From Cyrtodaria siliqua (lineage: Eukaryota; Mollusca; Bivalvia; Adapedonta; Hiatellidae), in the NCBI GenBank assembly GCA_037043455.1, contig JAWPHD010001230.1, forward strand, positions 62,001-126,000: a stretch of DNA of 64,000 nucleotides, in the 5' to 3' direction. Of the stretch, positions 42,666 to 53,949 are shown piece after piece. The notes beneath the pieces are model-generated. The model ran no database searches, was not told the DNA's origin, and was given only the letters and a program-made list of their open reading frames with translations. Position 1 is the stretch's first letter. Every line of letters begins with the position of its first letter. The translations under genes were made by a program, and so were the position numbers.

Positions 42666-43150
42666 ACAAACTCATCAAGCGCTAAATAACAAGTCGAGAT
42701 TTGGTTGTTTTGAGGCGAAGTATTAGTTTCATATTGATAACATACAGTATTACACCAGGCAACATTTTACATCAGGCAAATTTACGCTTGCGACACTATG
42801 GACTACATATTTATTGATCCATCTTTAGTTGCGTTTAAATATGTTAAGTTATTTTGCCTCATAATAAATGGTAGTTAGTATACTATATTCTCAAGTAGCG
42901 TTGTAGTTCAGAAGGTTGTGTGTTCGAGCCCCGAAAGAGGCTAACGTTTTTTTTTCTGTAAAAATTGCTGTTACCTGTGTATAGGTACGATGTGCACTGG
43001 TCGATGTATATACAGTAAATGATTTCCTGCGCTTTATTTGCTCGCTAAAATACCCGATTTCGACGACATGAGCTGGTGAACATGAAGTTACAAATAAAGA
43101 CACGCCTACAAAGAAGAAAATCGATTGATATAGGGACTCTGTAGCTTTAA
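42666..43150. mobile_element. Second, truncated copy of the TTAA element
   Basis: Matches 506-1002 in opposite orientation over its whole length, with many small differences. The TTAA end is at 43147-43150, next to AGCTACAGAGTCCCTAT on the minus strand. The other end lacks the inverted terminus and stops in DIRS B sequence. The tRNA-like block inside has lost about 27 bases of the anticodon arm relative to 710-784. The short ORF at 42891-43103 is not a gene. Confidence 0.85.
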
Positions 43151-43780
43151 TGACGAAAATAATGGCTTGAGTACTTTCGTGAAAATTCTAGGGGCGCTAG
43201 ACAGTCCATTTGGTAACACGTAAATTGAAGAAGTTTGTCTTCCAACACAAAACGTAGTATTTGCGATGTTCTTTTTCTATTTTTACACTGTAATAGGCAC
43301 GTTTAAAATCTGTTTTTGCAAAGTTACTATTGTTTTTAACTAGACTGAGTGCTGATTTGAGTGTTTCCATCTTAAAATGTTTTTTTTCTCAATATGACCT
43401 TTTAACCGACTTAAGTTTAAAATAAAAATCTATAAGAACCATCCGCCTTTGGCCTAAAATAACTTCCCCGTCACTATGGAATGTTGGCTTGATGACACCC
43501 TTTCGCAACATTTTATCGATTAAAGCCGAAATAATACCTCTTTCTGTCGTTAAAATTGTTATGGACACTATGCATTTGTCACATGGAAGTTTTGCAAACT
43601 CGATGTGATATCCCTGAGAAACAATAAGTTAGTAAATAATTATCACTTGTGATTGCTGTCCAAGAATGAAAATTATCTGATATTTTATCCGCTATGTAAT
43701 TATCGGGTTTATTTTTTAAATGTTTAAGTTTTTCATTTACGTCCACATCCACAGGGCCAGTATGACCCTCATCCACTAGT
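43151..43780 (-). pseudogene. Reverse transcriptase N-terminal half of DIRS-like element B
   Basis: On the minus strand: ISDNFHSWTAITSDNYLL, GYHIEFAKLPCDKC, ISALIDKMLRKGVIKPTF, then after frameshifts TDFKRAYYSVKIEKEHRKYY and LPNGLSSAPRIFTKVLKPLF. These are RT blocks up to the fingers-palm boundary. The protein type differs from DIRS A (LPNGLS... against LPMGC...), so two DIRS lineages are present. The YxDD catalytic box that should follow is missing. Confidence 0.85.
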
Positions 43781-43785
43781 GTTGC

Positions 43786-44058
43786 TTATTGTAGAACATT
43801 TTCTGTCTCTGTCCTTTGTGGTTTGCCCATCTGTGGTCCGCCAGACTGATTGTTCCTCGGCAAACCAGAATAATCCCGTTTCTGCCCACTTTCTGTATAT
43901 CTGTAAGGCTGTTTTACGGGCACACTAGCCACATTGTAGGGCTCTCGTGTTGCTGATATGTCGCGTCCCACCTTTCGCATATCATCAATGACTTTTAATT
44001 GCTTATCAAGGTCATCGTCCAACAAATTTTCAGTCAACGGTGTGCTGTCCCAACACAA
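43786..44058 (-). pseudogene. Probable gag remnant of DIRS-like element B
   Basis: A 90-codon minus ORF, rich in charged and polar residues (ending GGPQMGKPQRTETENVLQ), directly upstream of the RT. Its place fits the C-terminal part of a DIRS gag-like protein. There is no diagnostic motif, so the call rests on position. A 22-bp phrase CAACACAAGGCTTTGTATC is doubled just outside at about 44053-44090. Confidence 0.5.
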
Positions 44059-44094
44059 GGCTTTGTATCAACACAAGGCTTTGTATCCTAATGC

Positions 44095-44800
44095 CTTAAT
44101 TGCCAAATTTATCAAAACAGCAATGTGATGGGCATAATGACGAATTGATGCTTTGCGTCAATATTTTCTTGTTGCCACTGATTTCCAGGGATGGAATTCA
44201 CTAACCATTCTTCAAACTATTCTTAGACTTGAGCTCAAGTACTCTGATTTCGTTCATAAATATTCCCATGCCCTTCGAAGATAAACAATAACATTAAGCT
44301 GCTATTTATTAGTATGTATCATATGTATACATGTTATGAACGTTTATAGTTCAAAATTATATAAATATTTGCGATTGAAATTTGAATACTTGGGCTTAAG
44401 AATATTCTCAAGAATGGTTGGTGAATTCAAGGCCAGGTTTGGTTATTCATGACAGCATTGTAACTCCTGAATTCATGGCAGCATTGTAATAAACTAGATC
44501 ACATCACACATTAGTTAATTTGACTAATTTCCATGTTTTGCTTATCCCTCTTGAGATATCTAAAATAGCACTGCTGATAAAATTAAAGTGCCGCAAAGAA
44601 ACGTCTTCTAACGGCTATATTTCCGGTTTGTTTGTTTGATAAAAGTTCATACGATACGTTAGTTAAGATTAGCTTATCGCTATAATGCAGATGGCGAGGA
44701 TGACTCGGTCAAGTATTTGTACACTTATGACAACTGCTTACGAGTGAAGATTGTGTCAATAATATGTGTATAAACTGTTATGATATTGATAAGGATATCT
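44095..44800. other. No gene recognised
   Basis: AT-rich spacer between DIRS B and the satellite. No repeats of note and no coding blocks. Confidence 0.45.
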
Positions 44801-44807
44801 GAGTAGA

Positions 44808-44910
44808 AAAGGGCAGTAGTAGTAGTGGTAGTGGTAGTAGAAGTAGTAGTAGGAGGAGGAGGAGGAGGAGTAGGAGAAAAAGGGAGAAGGAGGAGGAAGA
44901 AGACGAATAA
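44808..44910 (+). repeat. GTA/GGA trinucleotide microsatellite
   Basis: GTAGTAGTAGTGGTAGTGG followed by AGGAGGAGGAGG-type and AGAAGGAGGAGG runs. It borders the 29-bp satellite directly, and the satellite unit itself contains GTAGCAGTGG, so the microsatellite may have grown from a satellite edge. Confidence 0.9.
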
Positions 44911-44948
44911 GGCAGAAATATTACTGCCAGCAGTAGATATATATATGT

Positions 44949-47900
44949 GTAACAGTGGTATGCAATGAGTGGTATTTGTAGCAGTGGTAAGCAATGGGCG
45001 GTATTTGTAGCAGTGGTATGCAATGGGTGGTATGTGTAGCAGTGGTATGCAATGAGTGGTATTCGTAGCAGTGGTATGCAATGGGCGGTATTCGTAGCCA
45101 TGGTATGCAATGGACGGTATTTGTAGCAGTATTAAGCTATGGGCGGTATTTGTAGCAGTGGTACGCAATGGGCGGTATTTGTAGCAGTGGTATGCAATGG
45201 GCGGTATTCGTAGCAGAGGTATGCAATGGGCGGTATTCGTAGCAGTGGTATGCAATGGACGGTATTCGTAGCAGAGGTATGCAATGGGCGGTATTCGTAG
45301 CAGTGGTATGCAATGGACGGTATTCGTAGCAGTGGTAAGCAATGGGCGGTATTCGTAGCAGTGGTATGCATTGGACGGTATTTGTAGCAGTGGTATGCAA
45401 TGAGTGGTATTCGTAGCAGAGGTATGCCATGGGAGATATTCGTATCAGTGGTATGCAATGGACGGTATTTGTATTCGTAGCAGTGGTGTACAATGGACGG
45501 TATTCGTAGCAGTGGTAAGCAATGGACGGTATTTGTAGCAGTGGTGTGCAATGAGCGGTATTCGTAGCAGTGGTGTGCAATGAGTGGTATTCGTAGCATT
45601 GGTGTGCAATGAGCGGTATTCGTAACAGTGGTGTGCAATGGACGGTATTTGTAGCAGTGGTGTGCAATGAGCGGTATTCGTAACAGTGGTGTGCAATGGA
45701 CAGTATTTGTAGCAGTGGTGTGCAATGAGAATGGACGATATTTCTAGCAGTGATGTGCAATGAGCGGTATTCGTAACAGTGGTGTGCAATGGACGGTATT
45801 TGTAGCAGTGGTGTGCAATGAGCGGTATTTGTAGCAGTGGTGTGCCATGAGCGGTATTTGTAGCTGTGGTGTGCAATGAGCGGTATTCGAAACAGTGGTG
45901 TGCAATGGGCGGTATTTGTAGCAGTGGTGTGCAATGGGCGGTATTCGTAGCAGTGGTGTGCAATGAGCGGTATTCGTAACAGTGGTGTGTAATGGACGGT
46001 ATTTGTATCAGTGGTGTGCAATGAGAATGGACGGTATTTCTAGCAGTGGTGTGCAATGAGCGATATTCCTAACAGTGGTGTGCAATGGACGGTATTTGTA
46101 GCAGTGGTGTGCATGACGGTATTTGTAGCAGTGGTGTGCAATGGACGGTATTTGTAGCAGTGGTGTGCAATGGACGGTATTCGTAGCAGAGGTATGCAAT
46201 GAGCGGTATTCGTAACAGTGATGTGCAATGGACGGTATTCGTAACGGTGGTGTGCAATGGACGGTATTTGTAGCTGTGGTGTGCAATGAGCGGTATTCGT
46301 AGCAGTGGTGTGCAATGGGCGGTATTTGTAGCAGAGGTGTGCAATGTACGGTATTCGTAGCAGTGGTGTGCAATGAGCGGAATTCGTAACAGTGGTGTGC
46401 AATGGGCGGTATTCGTAGCAGTGGTGTGCAATGGGCGGTATTCGTAACAGTGGTGTGCAATGGACGGTATTTGTAGCAGTGGTGTGCAATGAGAATGGAC
46501 GGTATTTCTAGCAGTGGTGTGCAATGAGCGGTATTCGTAACAGTGGTGTGCAATGGACGGTTTTTGTAGCAGTGGTGTGCATGACGGTATTTGTAGCAGT
46601 GGTGTGCAATGGACGGTATTTGTAGCAGAGGTATGCAATGAGCGGTATTCGTAACAGTGGTGTGCAATGGACGGTATTCGTAGCAGATGTGTGCAATGAG
46701 CGGTATTCGTAGCGGTGGTGTGCAATGAGCGGTATTCGTAACAGTGGTGTGCAATGAGTGGTATTCGTAGCAGTGGTGTGCAATGGACGGTATTTGTAGC
46801 AGTGGTGTGCAATGAGTTGTATTCGTAACAGTGGTGTGCAATGGACGGTATTTGTAGCAGTGGTGTTCAATGAGAATGGACGGTATTTCTTGCAGTGGTG
46901 TGCAATGAGCAGTATTCGTAACAGTGGTGTGCAATGGACGGTATTTGTAGCAGTGGTATGCATGACGGTATTTGTAGCAGTGGTGTGCAATGGACGGTAT
47001 TCGTAGCAGAGGTGTGCAATGAGCGGTATTTGTAACAGTGGTGTGCAATGGACGGTATTCGTAGCAGTTGTGTGCAATGAGCGGTATTCGTAACAGTGGT
47101 GTGCAATGTACGGTATTTGTAGCAGTGGTGTGCAATGAGCGGTATTCGTATCAGTGGTGTGCAATGGGCGGTATTTGTAGCAGTGGTGTGCAATGGGCGG
47201 TATTCGTAGCAGTGGTGTGCAATGGGCGGTATTCGTAACAGTGGTGTGCAATGGACGGTATTTGTAGCACAGGTGTGCAATGATCGGTATTCGTAGCAGT
47301 GGTGTGAAATGGCCGGTATTCGTAGCAGTGGTGTGCAATGGGCGGTATTTGTAGCAGTGGTGTGCAATGGGCGGTATTTGTAGCAGTGGTGTGCAATGAG
47401 CGGTATTCGTAACAGTGGTGTGCAATGAGCGGTATTTGTAGCAGTGGTTTGCAATGGGCGGTATTTGTAGCAGTCGTGTGCAATGGGTGGTATTTGTAGC
47501 AGTGGTGTGCAGTGGGTGATATTCGTAGCAGTGGTGTGCAATGGACGGTATTTGTATTCGTAGCAGTGGTGTGCAATGGGCGGTATTCGTATCAGTGGTG
47601 TGCAATGGACGGTATTCGTAATAGTGGTATGCAATTGGTGGTATTCGTAGCAGTGGTGTGCAATGGGTGGTATTCGTAGCTTTGGTATGCAATGAGTGGT
47701 ATTTGTAGCAGTGGTGTGCAATGGACGGTATTCGTAATAGTGGTATGCAATTGGTGGTATTCGTAGCAGTGGTGTGCAATGGGTGGTATTCGTAGCTTTG
47801 GTATGCAATGAGTGGTATTTGTAGCAGTGGTGTGCAATGGGCGGTATTTGTAGCAGTGGTGTGCAATGGGCGGTATTTGTAGCTGTGGTGTGCAATGGGC

Positions 47901-48915
47901 GGTATTTGTAGCAGTGGTGTGCAATGGACGGTATTCGTAATAGTGGTATGCAATTGGTGGTATTCGTAGCAGTGGTGTGCAATGGGTGGTATTCGTAGCT
48001 GTGGTATGCAATGAGTGGTATTTGTAGCAGTGGTGTGCAATGAGTGGTATTTGTAGCAGTGATGTGCAATGGGCGGTATTTGTAGCAGTGGTGTGCAATG
48101 GGCGGTATTTGTAGCTGTGGTGTGCAATGGGCGGTATTTGTAGCAGTGGTGTGCAATGGACGGTATTCGTAGCAGTGGTGTGCAATGGGCGGAATTCGTA
48201 GCAGTGGTATGCAATTGACGGTATTCGTAGCAGTGATGTGCAATGAGTGGTATTTGTAGCAGTGGTGTGCAATGGGTGGTATTCGTAGCAGTGGTATGCC
48301 ATGGGTGGTATTTGTAGCAGTGGTGTGCAATGGACGGTATTCGTAGCAGTGGTATGCAATGAGTGGTATTTGTAGCAGTGGTATGCAATGAGTGGTATTT
48401 GTAGCATATGGTATTTGTAGCAGAGGTATGCAATGGACGGTATTTGTAGCAGTGGTATGCAGTGGGCGGTATTTGTAACAGTGGTGTGCAATGGATGGTA
48501 TTTTTAGCAGAGGTGTGCAATGGGCGGTATTTGTAGCAGTGGTGTGCAATGGACGGTTTTTGTAGCGGTGGTATGCAATGGACGATATTTGTAGCGGTTG
48601 TATGCAATGGACGGTATTTGTAGCAGTGGTATGCAATGGACGGTATTTGTAGGAGTGGTATTCAACGGACGGTATTTGTAGCAGTGGAATGCAGTGGACG
48701 GTATTTTTAGCAGTGGTATGCAACGGACGGTATTTCTAGCAGTGGTATGCAACGGACGGTATTTGTAGCAGTGATATGCAACGGACGGTATTTGTAGGAG
48801 TGGTATGCAATGGACGGTATTTGTAGCAGATATATGCAATGGACATTATTTGTAGAAGTGGTGTGCAATGGATGGTATTTGTAGCAGTGGTGTGCAATGG
48901 GTATATTTGTAGCCA
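44949..48915 (+). repeat. 29-bp satellite array, about 137 units
   Basis: The consensus unit is GGTATTCGTAGCAGTGGT plus GTGCAATGGGC, with frequent C/T, G/A and A/G variants (TATTTG, TGCAATGAGC, GTATGC). Because 29 is not a multiple of 3, each reading frame passes through all three phases. The minus strand of the unit contains no stop codon in any phase, which yields overlapping ORFs of up to 699 codons built from 29-residue repeats. These are not considered genes. Short units (near 46115, 46572, 46960, 48404) and multi-unit repeats show unequal exchange. Confidence 0.95.
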
Positions 48916-48957
48916 TATTTGGGCATGGGCTCCCTCCTCCCCGACCCCCACCTCCCC

Positions 48958-49012
48958 GCCCGTTTTTTGTCTCGCCTTTTCGAAGAACGTTTTTTGTCTC
49001 GCCTTTTCGAAG
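48958..49012 (+). repeat. 27-bp direct duplication
   Basis: CGTTTTTTGTCTCGCCTTTT followed by CGAAGAA occurs twice in tandem. It follows a C-rich stretch (48930-48960) at the end of the satellite. Confidence 0.85.
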
Positions 49013-49029
49013 AAAAAAGGAGACATTGG

Positions 49030-49600
49030 TGTTGCTTTTCCGGCGGCGGCGTCAACATTCAAGTTTTGCATTTAGGTCATTTTCTCACAAACTGTAAGCA
49101 CTAGACCTTTCAAACTTTGCTTATAGTTGTATCATGGGTGGTACATCGCAACGTGACAAAGCAAATGTGGAAGTGACCTTGACCCTCCAAGCAAAGGGCA
49201 GATAACTTAATAATTTTTATGTTCAACTTTTGCGTTTAGGTCACTTTTTCACAAACTGTATGCACTAGACCTTTCAAACTTAGCTTATAGTTGTATCTTG
49301 AGTGGTACATCGCAACGTGACAAAGCAATAGTGGAAGTGACCTTGACCCTCCAAGCAAGGGCAGATAACCTTATAATTTTACCTTCAACTTTGGCGTTTA
49401 GGTCACTGTTTCACAAACTGTATGCACTAAGACCTTTCAAACTTTGCTTATAGTTGTTTCTTGAGTGGTACATTGCAACGTGACAAAGCAAATGTGGATG
49501 TGACCTTCTCCATCCAAGCAAAGGGCAGATAACTTTAATTGTTACATTTACATCACTTTCTCGTGAACTAGAATTATGCACTAGATGTTTTAAACCTAAT
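49030..49600 (+). repeat. Tandem repeat, about 160-bp period
   Basis: Three and a half units share TTTAGGTCA-TTTCTCACAAACTG, GCACTAGACCTTTCAAACTT, GCTTATAGTTGTAT, GGTACATCGCAACGTGACAA and CCAAGCAAAGGGCAGATAAC. Units begin near 49072, 49237 and 49400, with a diverged last one near 49550. No coding capacity. Confidence 0.9.
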
Positions 49601-50140
49601 TTATAGCTTAAAGGTGAAATAGTAGGTATATATTCGGAAATATATATATATAATATACAATCTGTTCAAATCTTACACGTATTGGTTGTCCCGTTTTCTC
49701 ACAGTAGCCAATTTTATCTCATAGCGCACACGCTTCGAGTTTCGCCCTGGTAAGCCTGTGACGTCATTGGTACCAAACGATTAGCGGTGTCGCATTGAGT
49801 TGTATAGCATTGTCAACTCTTCATTGATTCACGTAAAGACGCATGCTTCTAATTCAACAGCTAAACATTCACGGTGTATATAAAGATCTAAGACTATGCA
49901 CCTTTCTTCAATTTATCATACGTATACCCGATGAGGTGCTAAGATAATTGAACATAAATTTCAATCTTACTTCATGTATGAATTTCCTCCTCAACGCCGG
50001 TCGAATAGGCGAATACAACTTGCTTGGAGACGGCGGAGTTATGCACTTCTCATATAGTCAAATATCGTTGGTACCTCTGTTGATTTTAATATGCATGGCC
50101 TTTTGTTTTTTAATTAAACTGCTCGATTCAACCCAACAAC
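49600..50140. other. No gene recognised
   Basis: Contains an AT dinucleotide stretch (49635-49665) and a TATA-like GGTGTATATAAAGATC at about 49875 that could serve as a promoter for the following element. Nothing confirms use. Confidence 0.35.
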
Positions 50141-50141
50141 T

Positions 50142-52835
50142 TTTAGTCTTTTGACTGTTACTTCTGATATGCAGGCTTCATAACCGCTGCTCCCAAATAA
50201 ATTCCATTATGCTTATTTCGCTCTTCGGGGCATAGATTTTTATAAGATACTCGGACCATATTCCGTACGACATGGGGAGTTTAATCTCCAAGTCCACCTC
50301 CATATGCATGCCATTTTCGGGATGGTTAAAATTGTGTACTATTGATTTTATTAATATTGAGTTCTGCTAAACCCGGGGCTAAAGGGCGTAAGCGGTAGCT
50401 AGCATAGTTCACTACCGCTCATGGACAGTCACAATCAAACCGAGACCGCAATATTTTGTATGTGTAGTTTTCGGCCGTTTCCAAAGGTCCATTATCATAC
50501 TCATTTTTATAGCACAGTGAAGTTGTTTGTGCAGTGTGGCGGCAGTAAAACGTCTCCCCGCGCTTGCAATCAGTACTGTTATTCATTCAATCTTTGGAGA
50601 TCGCTGAGCCCGATACTTATATTATTTATCGGTGGTACTTTTTCATTTTGTTTTGTTTTCTTACTTAATTTTCGATTCAGTGGTTCCACTACTCCGGCCG
50701 ATTAAAGGCTCTGGGTATTGTTTAACCACTTAGAGGATATGTTGTCTGCTTTTTAGTTTAGTCTTTTGACTGTTACTTGTGATATGCAGGCTTCATAACC
50801 GCTGCTCCCAACTAAATTCCATTATGTTTATTTCGCTCTTCGGGGCATAGATTATTATTACATACTGCGACCATACGCCGTACGACATGGGGGAGATAAA
50901 TCTCCATGTCCACCGCCATATGCATGCCATCTTCGGGATGGTTAAAATTGTGTACTATTGATTTTATTAATATTTAATTCTGCTCAACCCGGGGCCAGAG
51001 GGCGTGAGCGCTAGCTAGCATATTTCACTACCACTCATGAACAGTCTCAATCAAACCGAGACTGCAATATTTCGTATGTATCGTGCTCGGCCATTTCCAA
51101 AGGTCCATTATCATACTCTTTTTCACAGAATGGTAGTTTTAAAATAAAAGCTAGACATATTACAAAACTTAAAGGGATGAACAACTTGCAGACACCATAT
51201 CCACTCTGCCTTAATGACAATTTTTATCAACAAGGAAATATTCATAAAGTTTTTAATATTGACTTTTTTTTTATATTGGTACGAACTGTGCAGCACTTGT
51301 CACAGATTTGTTTTTATTTTGTTATGAAAGAGATTTTATGTTGAGTCTTCACCAGATACCCAGGCAGATGTTATTGAAACCTTTAATGAAACATCTCGGT
51401 ATCTGGATGGCATATTGAACATTGACAACCCTTTCTTTCCAACTATGGTTAATACTATTTATCCTAAAGAACTTCAGCTTAACAAAGCTAATATATCTGA
51501 TAATAACGCTTCTTTTCTTGATTTAGGTGTCTCGATTGAAAATGGTGAAATAATTAGCAAAATCTATGACAAGAGAGATGTTTTTAATTTTGACATTGTT
51601 AATTATCCCCACTTGGATAGGGATGTTCCCCGAGCAACTTTTTATGGGGTTTATGTGTCTCAACTTATTCGTTTTTCAAGAGCTTTTACTCGAGTTGAGG
51701 ACTTTAATATTCGTAATCTTTGTATAACTAAAAAGCTACTCAATCAGGGTTATCGTTACCATAAACTTCGTAAAACCTTTGCAAAATTTTATTATCGTAA
51801 CCCTGATCTTCTTTCCAAATATGAAAGTATTTTAGGACTCTTCTGCGACAATTTAATTAAAAATGCTATATTTTGCATTGTTAAGATAATAAGGCCTTCA
51901 TTTTTCATCCGATCTTTACCAAACTTTAACAGATTGTTAATAATAATAAAAGCTGTCAGAAATTTTAAAAACAGCCAGATCGAACACGTAAGAGCGGAGT
52001 TGCGGCCCTTGATTTATTTAAAAATGCTATATTTTGCCTTGTTTAGGCAATAAGGCCTTCATTTTTCACCCGATCATTACTAAACTTTAACGGATTGTTA
52101 ATATCAATAAAAGCTCATATAAAAGAGAGTATGATAATGGACTTTTGGAAACGGCCAAAACGACACATACGAAATATTGCAGTCTCGGTTTCATTGAGAC
52201 TGTTCATGAGCGGTAGTGAAATAAGCTAGCTACCGCTCACGCCCTCTAGCCCAGGGTTGAGCAGAACTCAATATTAATAAAATCAATAGTACAAAATGTT
52301 AACCATGCATATGGCGGTGGACATGGAGATTTATCTCCCCCATGTCGTACGGAGTATGGTCTCAGTATCTAATAAAATCTATGCCCCGAAGAGCGAAATA
52401 AACATAATGCAATTTAGTTGGGAGCAGCGGTTATGAAACCTGCATTTCACAAGTAACAGTCAAAAGACTAAATTAAAAAGCAGACAACATATCCTATAAG
52501 TGGATAAACAATACCCAGAGCCTTTAATCGGCCGAAGTAGTGGAACCACTGAATCGAAAATTAAGTAAGAAAACAAATAAAAATGAAAAAGTACCACCGA
52601 TAATTGAATATAAGTATCGTGTTCAGGGATCTCTAAAGATCGAATGAATAACAGTACTGTACTGATTGCAAGCGCGGGGAGACGTTTTACTTCCGCCACG
52701 CTGCACAAGCAACGTCACTGTGCTATAAAAAAAGAGTATGATAATGGACCTTTGGAAACGGCCGAAAACGACACATACGAAATATTGCAGTCTCGGTTGT
52801 TTCCAAAGGTCCATAATCATACTCTTTTGTTAAGC
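50142..52835. mobile_element. Composite with inverted arms around a Penelope-like fragment
   Basis: On the left, module A (50142-50505) is followed by module C (50505-50754) and a second copy of A (50755-51122). On the right, the inverse occurs: A reversed (52128-52450), C reversed (52450-52735) and the end of A reversed (52735-52830). Arms of about 690 bp are therefore mirror images around a 1-kb centre with the RT fragment. Every A boundary carries the phrase GAGTATGATAATGGAC. Penelope-like elements are known for inverted and tandem terminal repeats, but a large MITE that captured an RT piece is also possible. Confidence 0.75.
51328..52053 (+). pseudogene. Penelope-like RT fragment, copy 1
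   Basis: Residues SPDTQADVIETFNETSRYL, ILNIDNPFFPTMV, KELQLNKANISDNNASFLDL, GEIISKIYDKRD, VPRATFYGVYVSQLIRFSRA and YRYHKLRKTFAKFYYRNPDL match copy 2 at 62101-63085. The catalytic box region reads YLDG in place of YxDD, after a frameshift near 51345. From about 51825 the ORF leaves the family and runs into unrelated sequence, which includes a 98-bp segment repeated at 51857-51955 and 52016-52113. Assignment to the Penelope-like group is from remembered motif style and is moderately certain; that it is an RT is certain. Confidence 0.75.
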
Positions 52836-52844
52836 TATCACTGA

Positions 52845-53520
52845 AGATTGTTAATATCCCTGCAAATGCATACCCCACTTAATACTGATGCTTCTCACAA
52901 AGTTAAGGGAAATCCATAGAGGAGTTATGGCAAAATAGCATACACAATATGTTTTATTAGAAAAACAGTCATGGGGCCAAAATCGACATCAAACACCACT
53001 GAACCAAAACCGTGCTATGGTTTGCGTATCTCCGTATGATGCAGATGTTTCTCATACAGTGTGTTGAAACCCCATCAGGTGATAAAAGAGAACTAGTGCA
53101 TGGGACTTTTGTTGCATGATTTTTTTAAATATTTAAACGGCCATAGCAGCATTTATCGAACGAAAGCGGTGGAAAATATAACAAGGGTTATGAAGTAATT
53201 AGAAGCGCAGGAAAGATGTATAACAATATTCAAAGGGTCGTGACTCTGTCATAAATCATTGAGCCGCAGCAACACAAATGTAATGCGTATCGACACTTCT
53301 GACGAAGTTTGGTGAAATCCATTAAGGGGTTATGGAGACATAGCGCAGATGGTGAGACATGATTTTTGTGTGAACATATCCAAAGAGACATAACAGTAAA
53401 CTCGTCAAAAGCATCGAACCTTAACAAAATGATTTTATGCACATATCCACTTCATACAATGCTTCTCATAACGTTTGGTGAAAATCCAGAAAGGAGCTAT
53501 GCAGAAATAGCGTGTCACAA
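52845..53520 (+). repeat. Diverged tandem repeat, about 180-bp period
   Basis: Units share GATGCTTCTCACAAAGTT/ATGCTTCTCATAACGTTTGG, GAAATCCA-AGAGGAGTTATGG, and ATAGCGTA-ACA-type blocks (52888, 53045, 53292, 53460). The ORFs in it are not genes. Confidence 0.6.
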
Positions 53521-53521
53521 A

Positions 53522-53590
53522 TAACACAATTAGACTAGATGATTAATCCGGGCCTTGTCTGAACGTACCAGCCCTTTTTTACGATTTTGA
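53522..53590 (+). repeat. Short foldback repeat R, partial copy 3
   Basis: GATTAATCCGGGCCTTGTCTGA and the following CAGCCCTTTTTTACGATTTT block (first part quoted shortened in the family entry) match the first half of the copy at 53834-53945. The second half is replaced by other sequence. Confidence 0.65.
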
Positions 53591-53833
53591 TATTTTTTCT
53601 GGCCGTGTCCTCCATAACCCTTTGATGGAAGTTCACAAACTTTTATTAGAAGCATCAGTATGAAGTGGAATTTTTCATATCTTGGTAAACATGACACGTT
53701 CCGGTCCAAAGACTTTTGACGGTTGATTATATTCACACATATTCTTGTCCAAACTACATGTGTATTCCTCCATATCTCCATGATGGACTTCACGAAACGA
53801 TTAGAAGCATCCGACAGTTTGAGGTGGAGATGT

Positions 53834-53945
53834 GCATATCGTCTAGTTAATCCGAGCCTTCTCTGACCTTACAAGCCCTTTTTTACGATTTTGATATTTC
53901 TTCTAGCTGTCTACGGTCAGAGGAACTCCTATAGTAAAAACCGGG
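53834..53945 (+). repeat. Short foldback repeat R, copy 4
   Basis: TTAATCCGAGCCTTCTCTGA, AGCCCTTTTTTACGATTTTG and GGTCAGAGGAACTCCTATAG, then AAAAACCGGGGATC and CTCGAGGGAGC. It is colinear with the reversed copy at 30186-30350. Confidence 0.8.
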
Positions 53946-53949
53946 GATC

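Noticed and set aside
44949..48915. Possible CRISPR array, because the unit is 29 bp
   Set aside because: Units are head-to-tail without spacers, diverged from each other, and the window is animal DNA with no cas genes.
44725..48916. Very long minus-strand ORFs (up to 699 codons) with 29-residue repeats
   Set aside because: They come from the 29-bp satellite, appear in all three frames at once, lack start context and end where the array ends.
48839..49104. Overlapping plus and minus ORFs at the satellite end
   Set aside because: They span satellite, C-rich and duplicated 27-bp sequence; translations show no domain.
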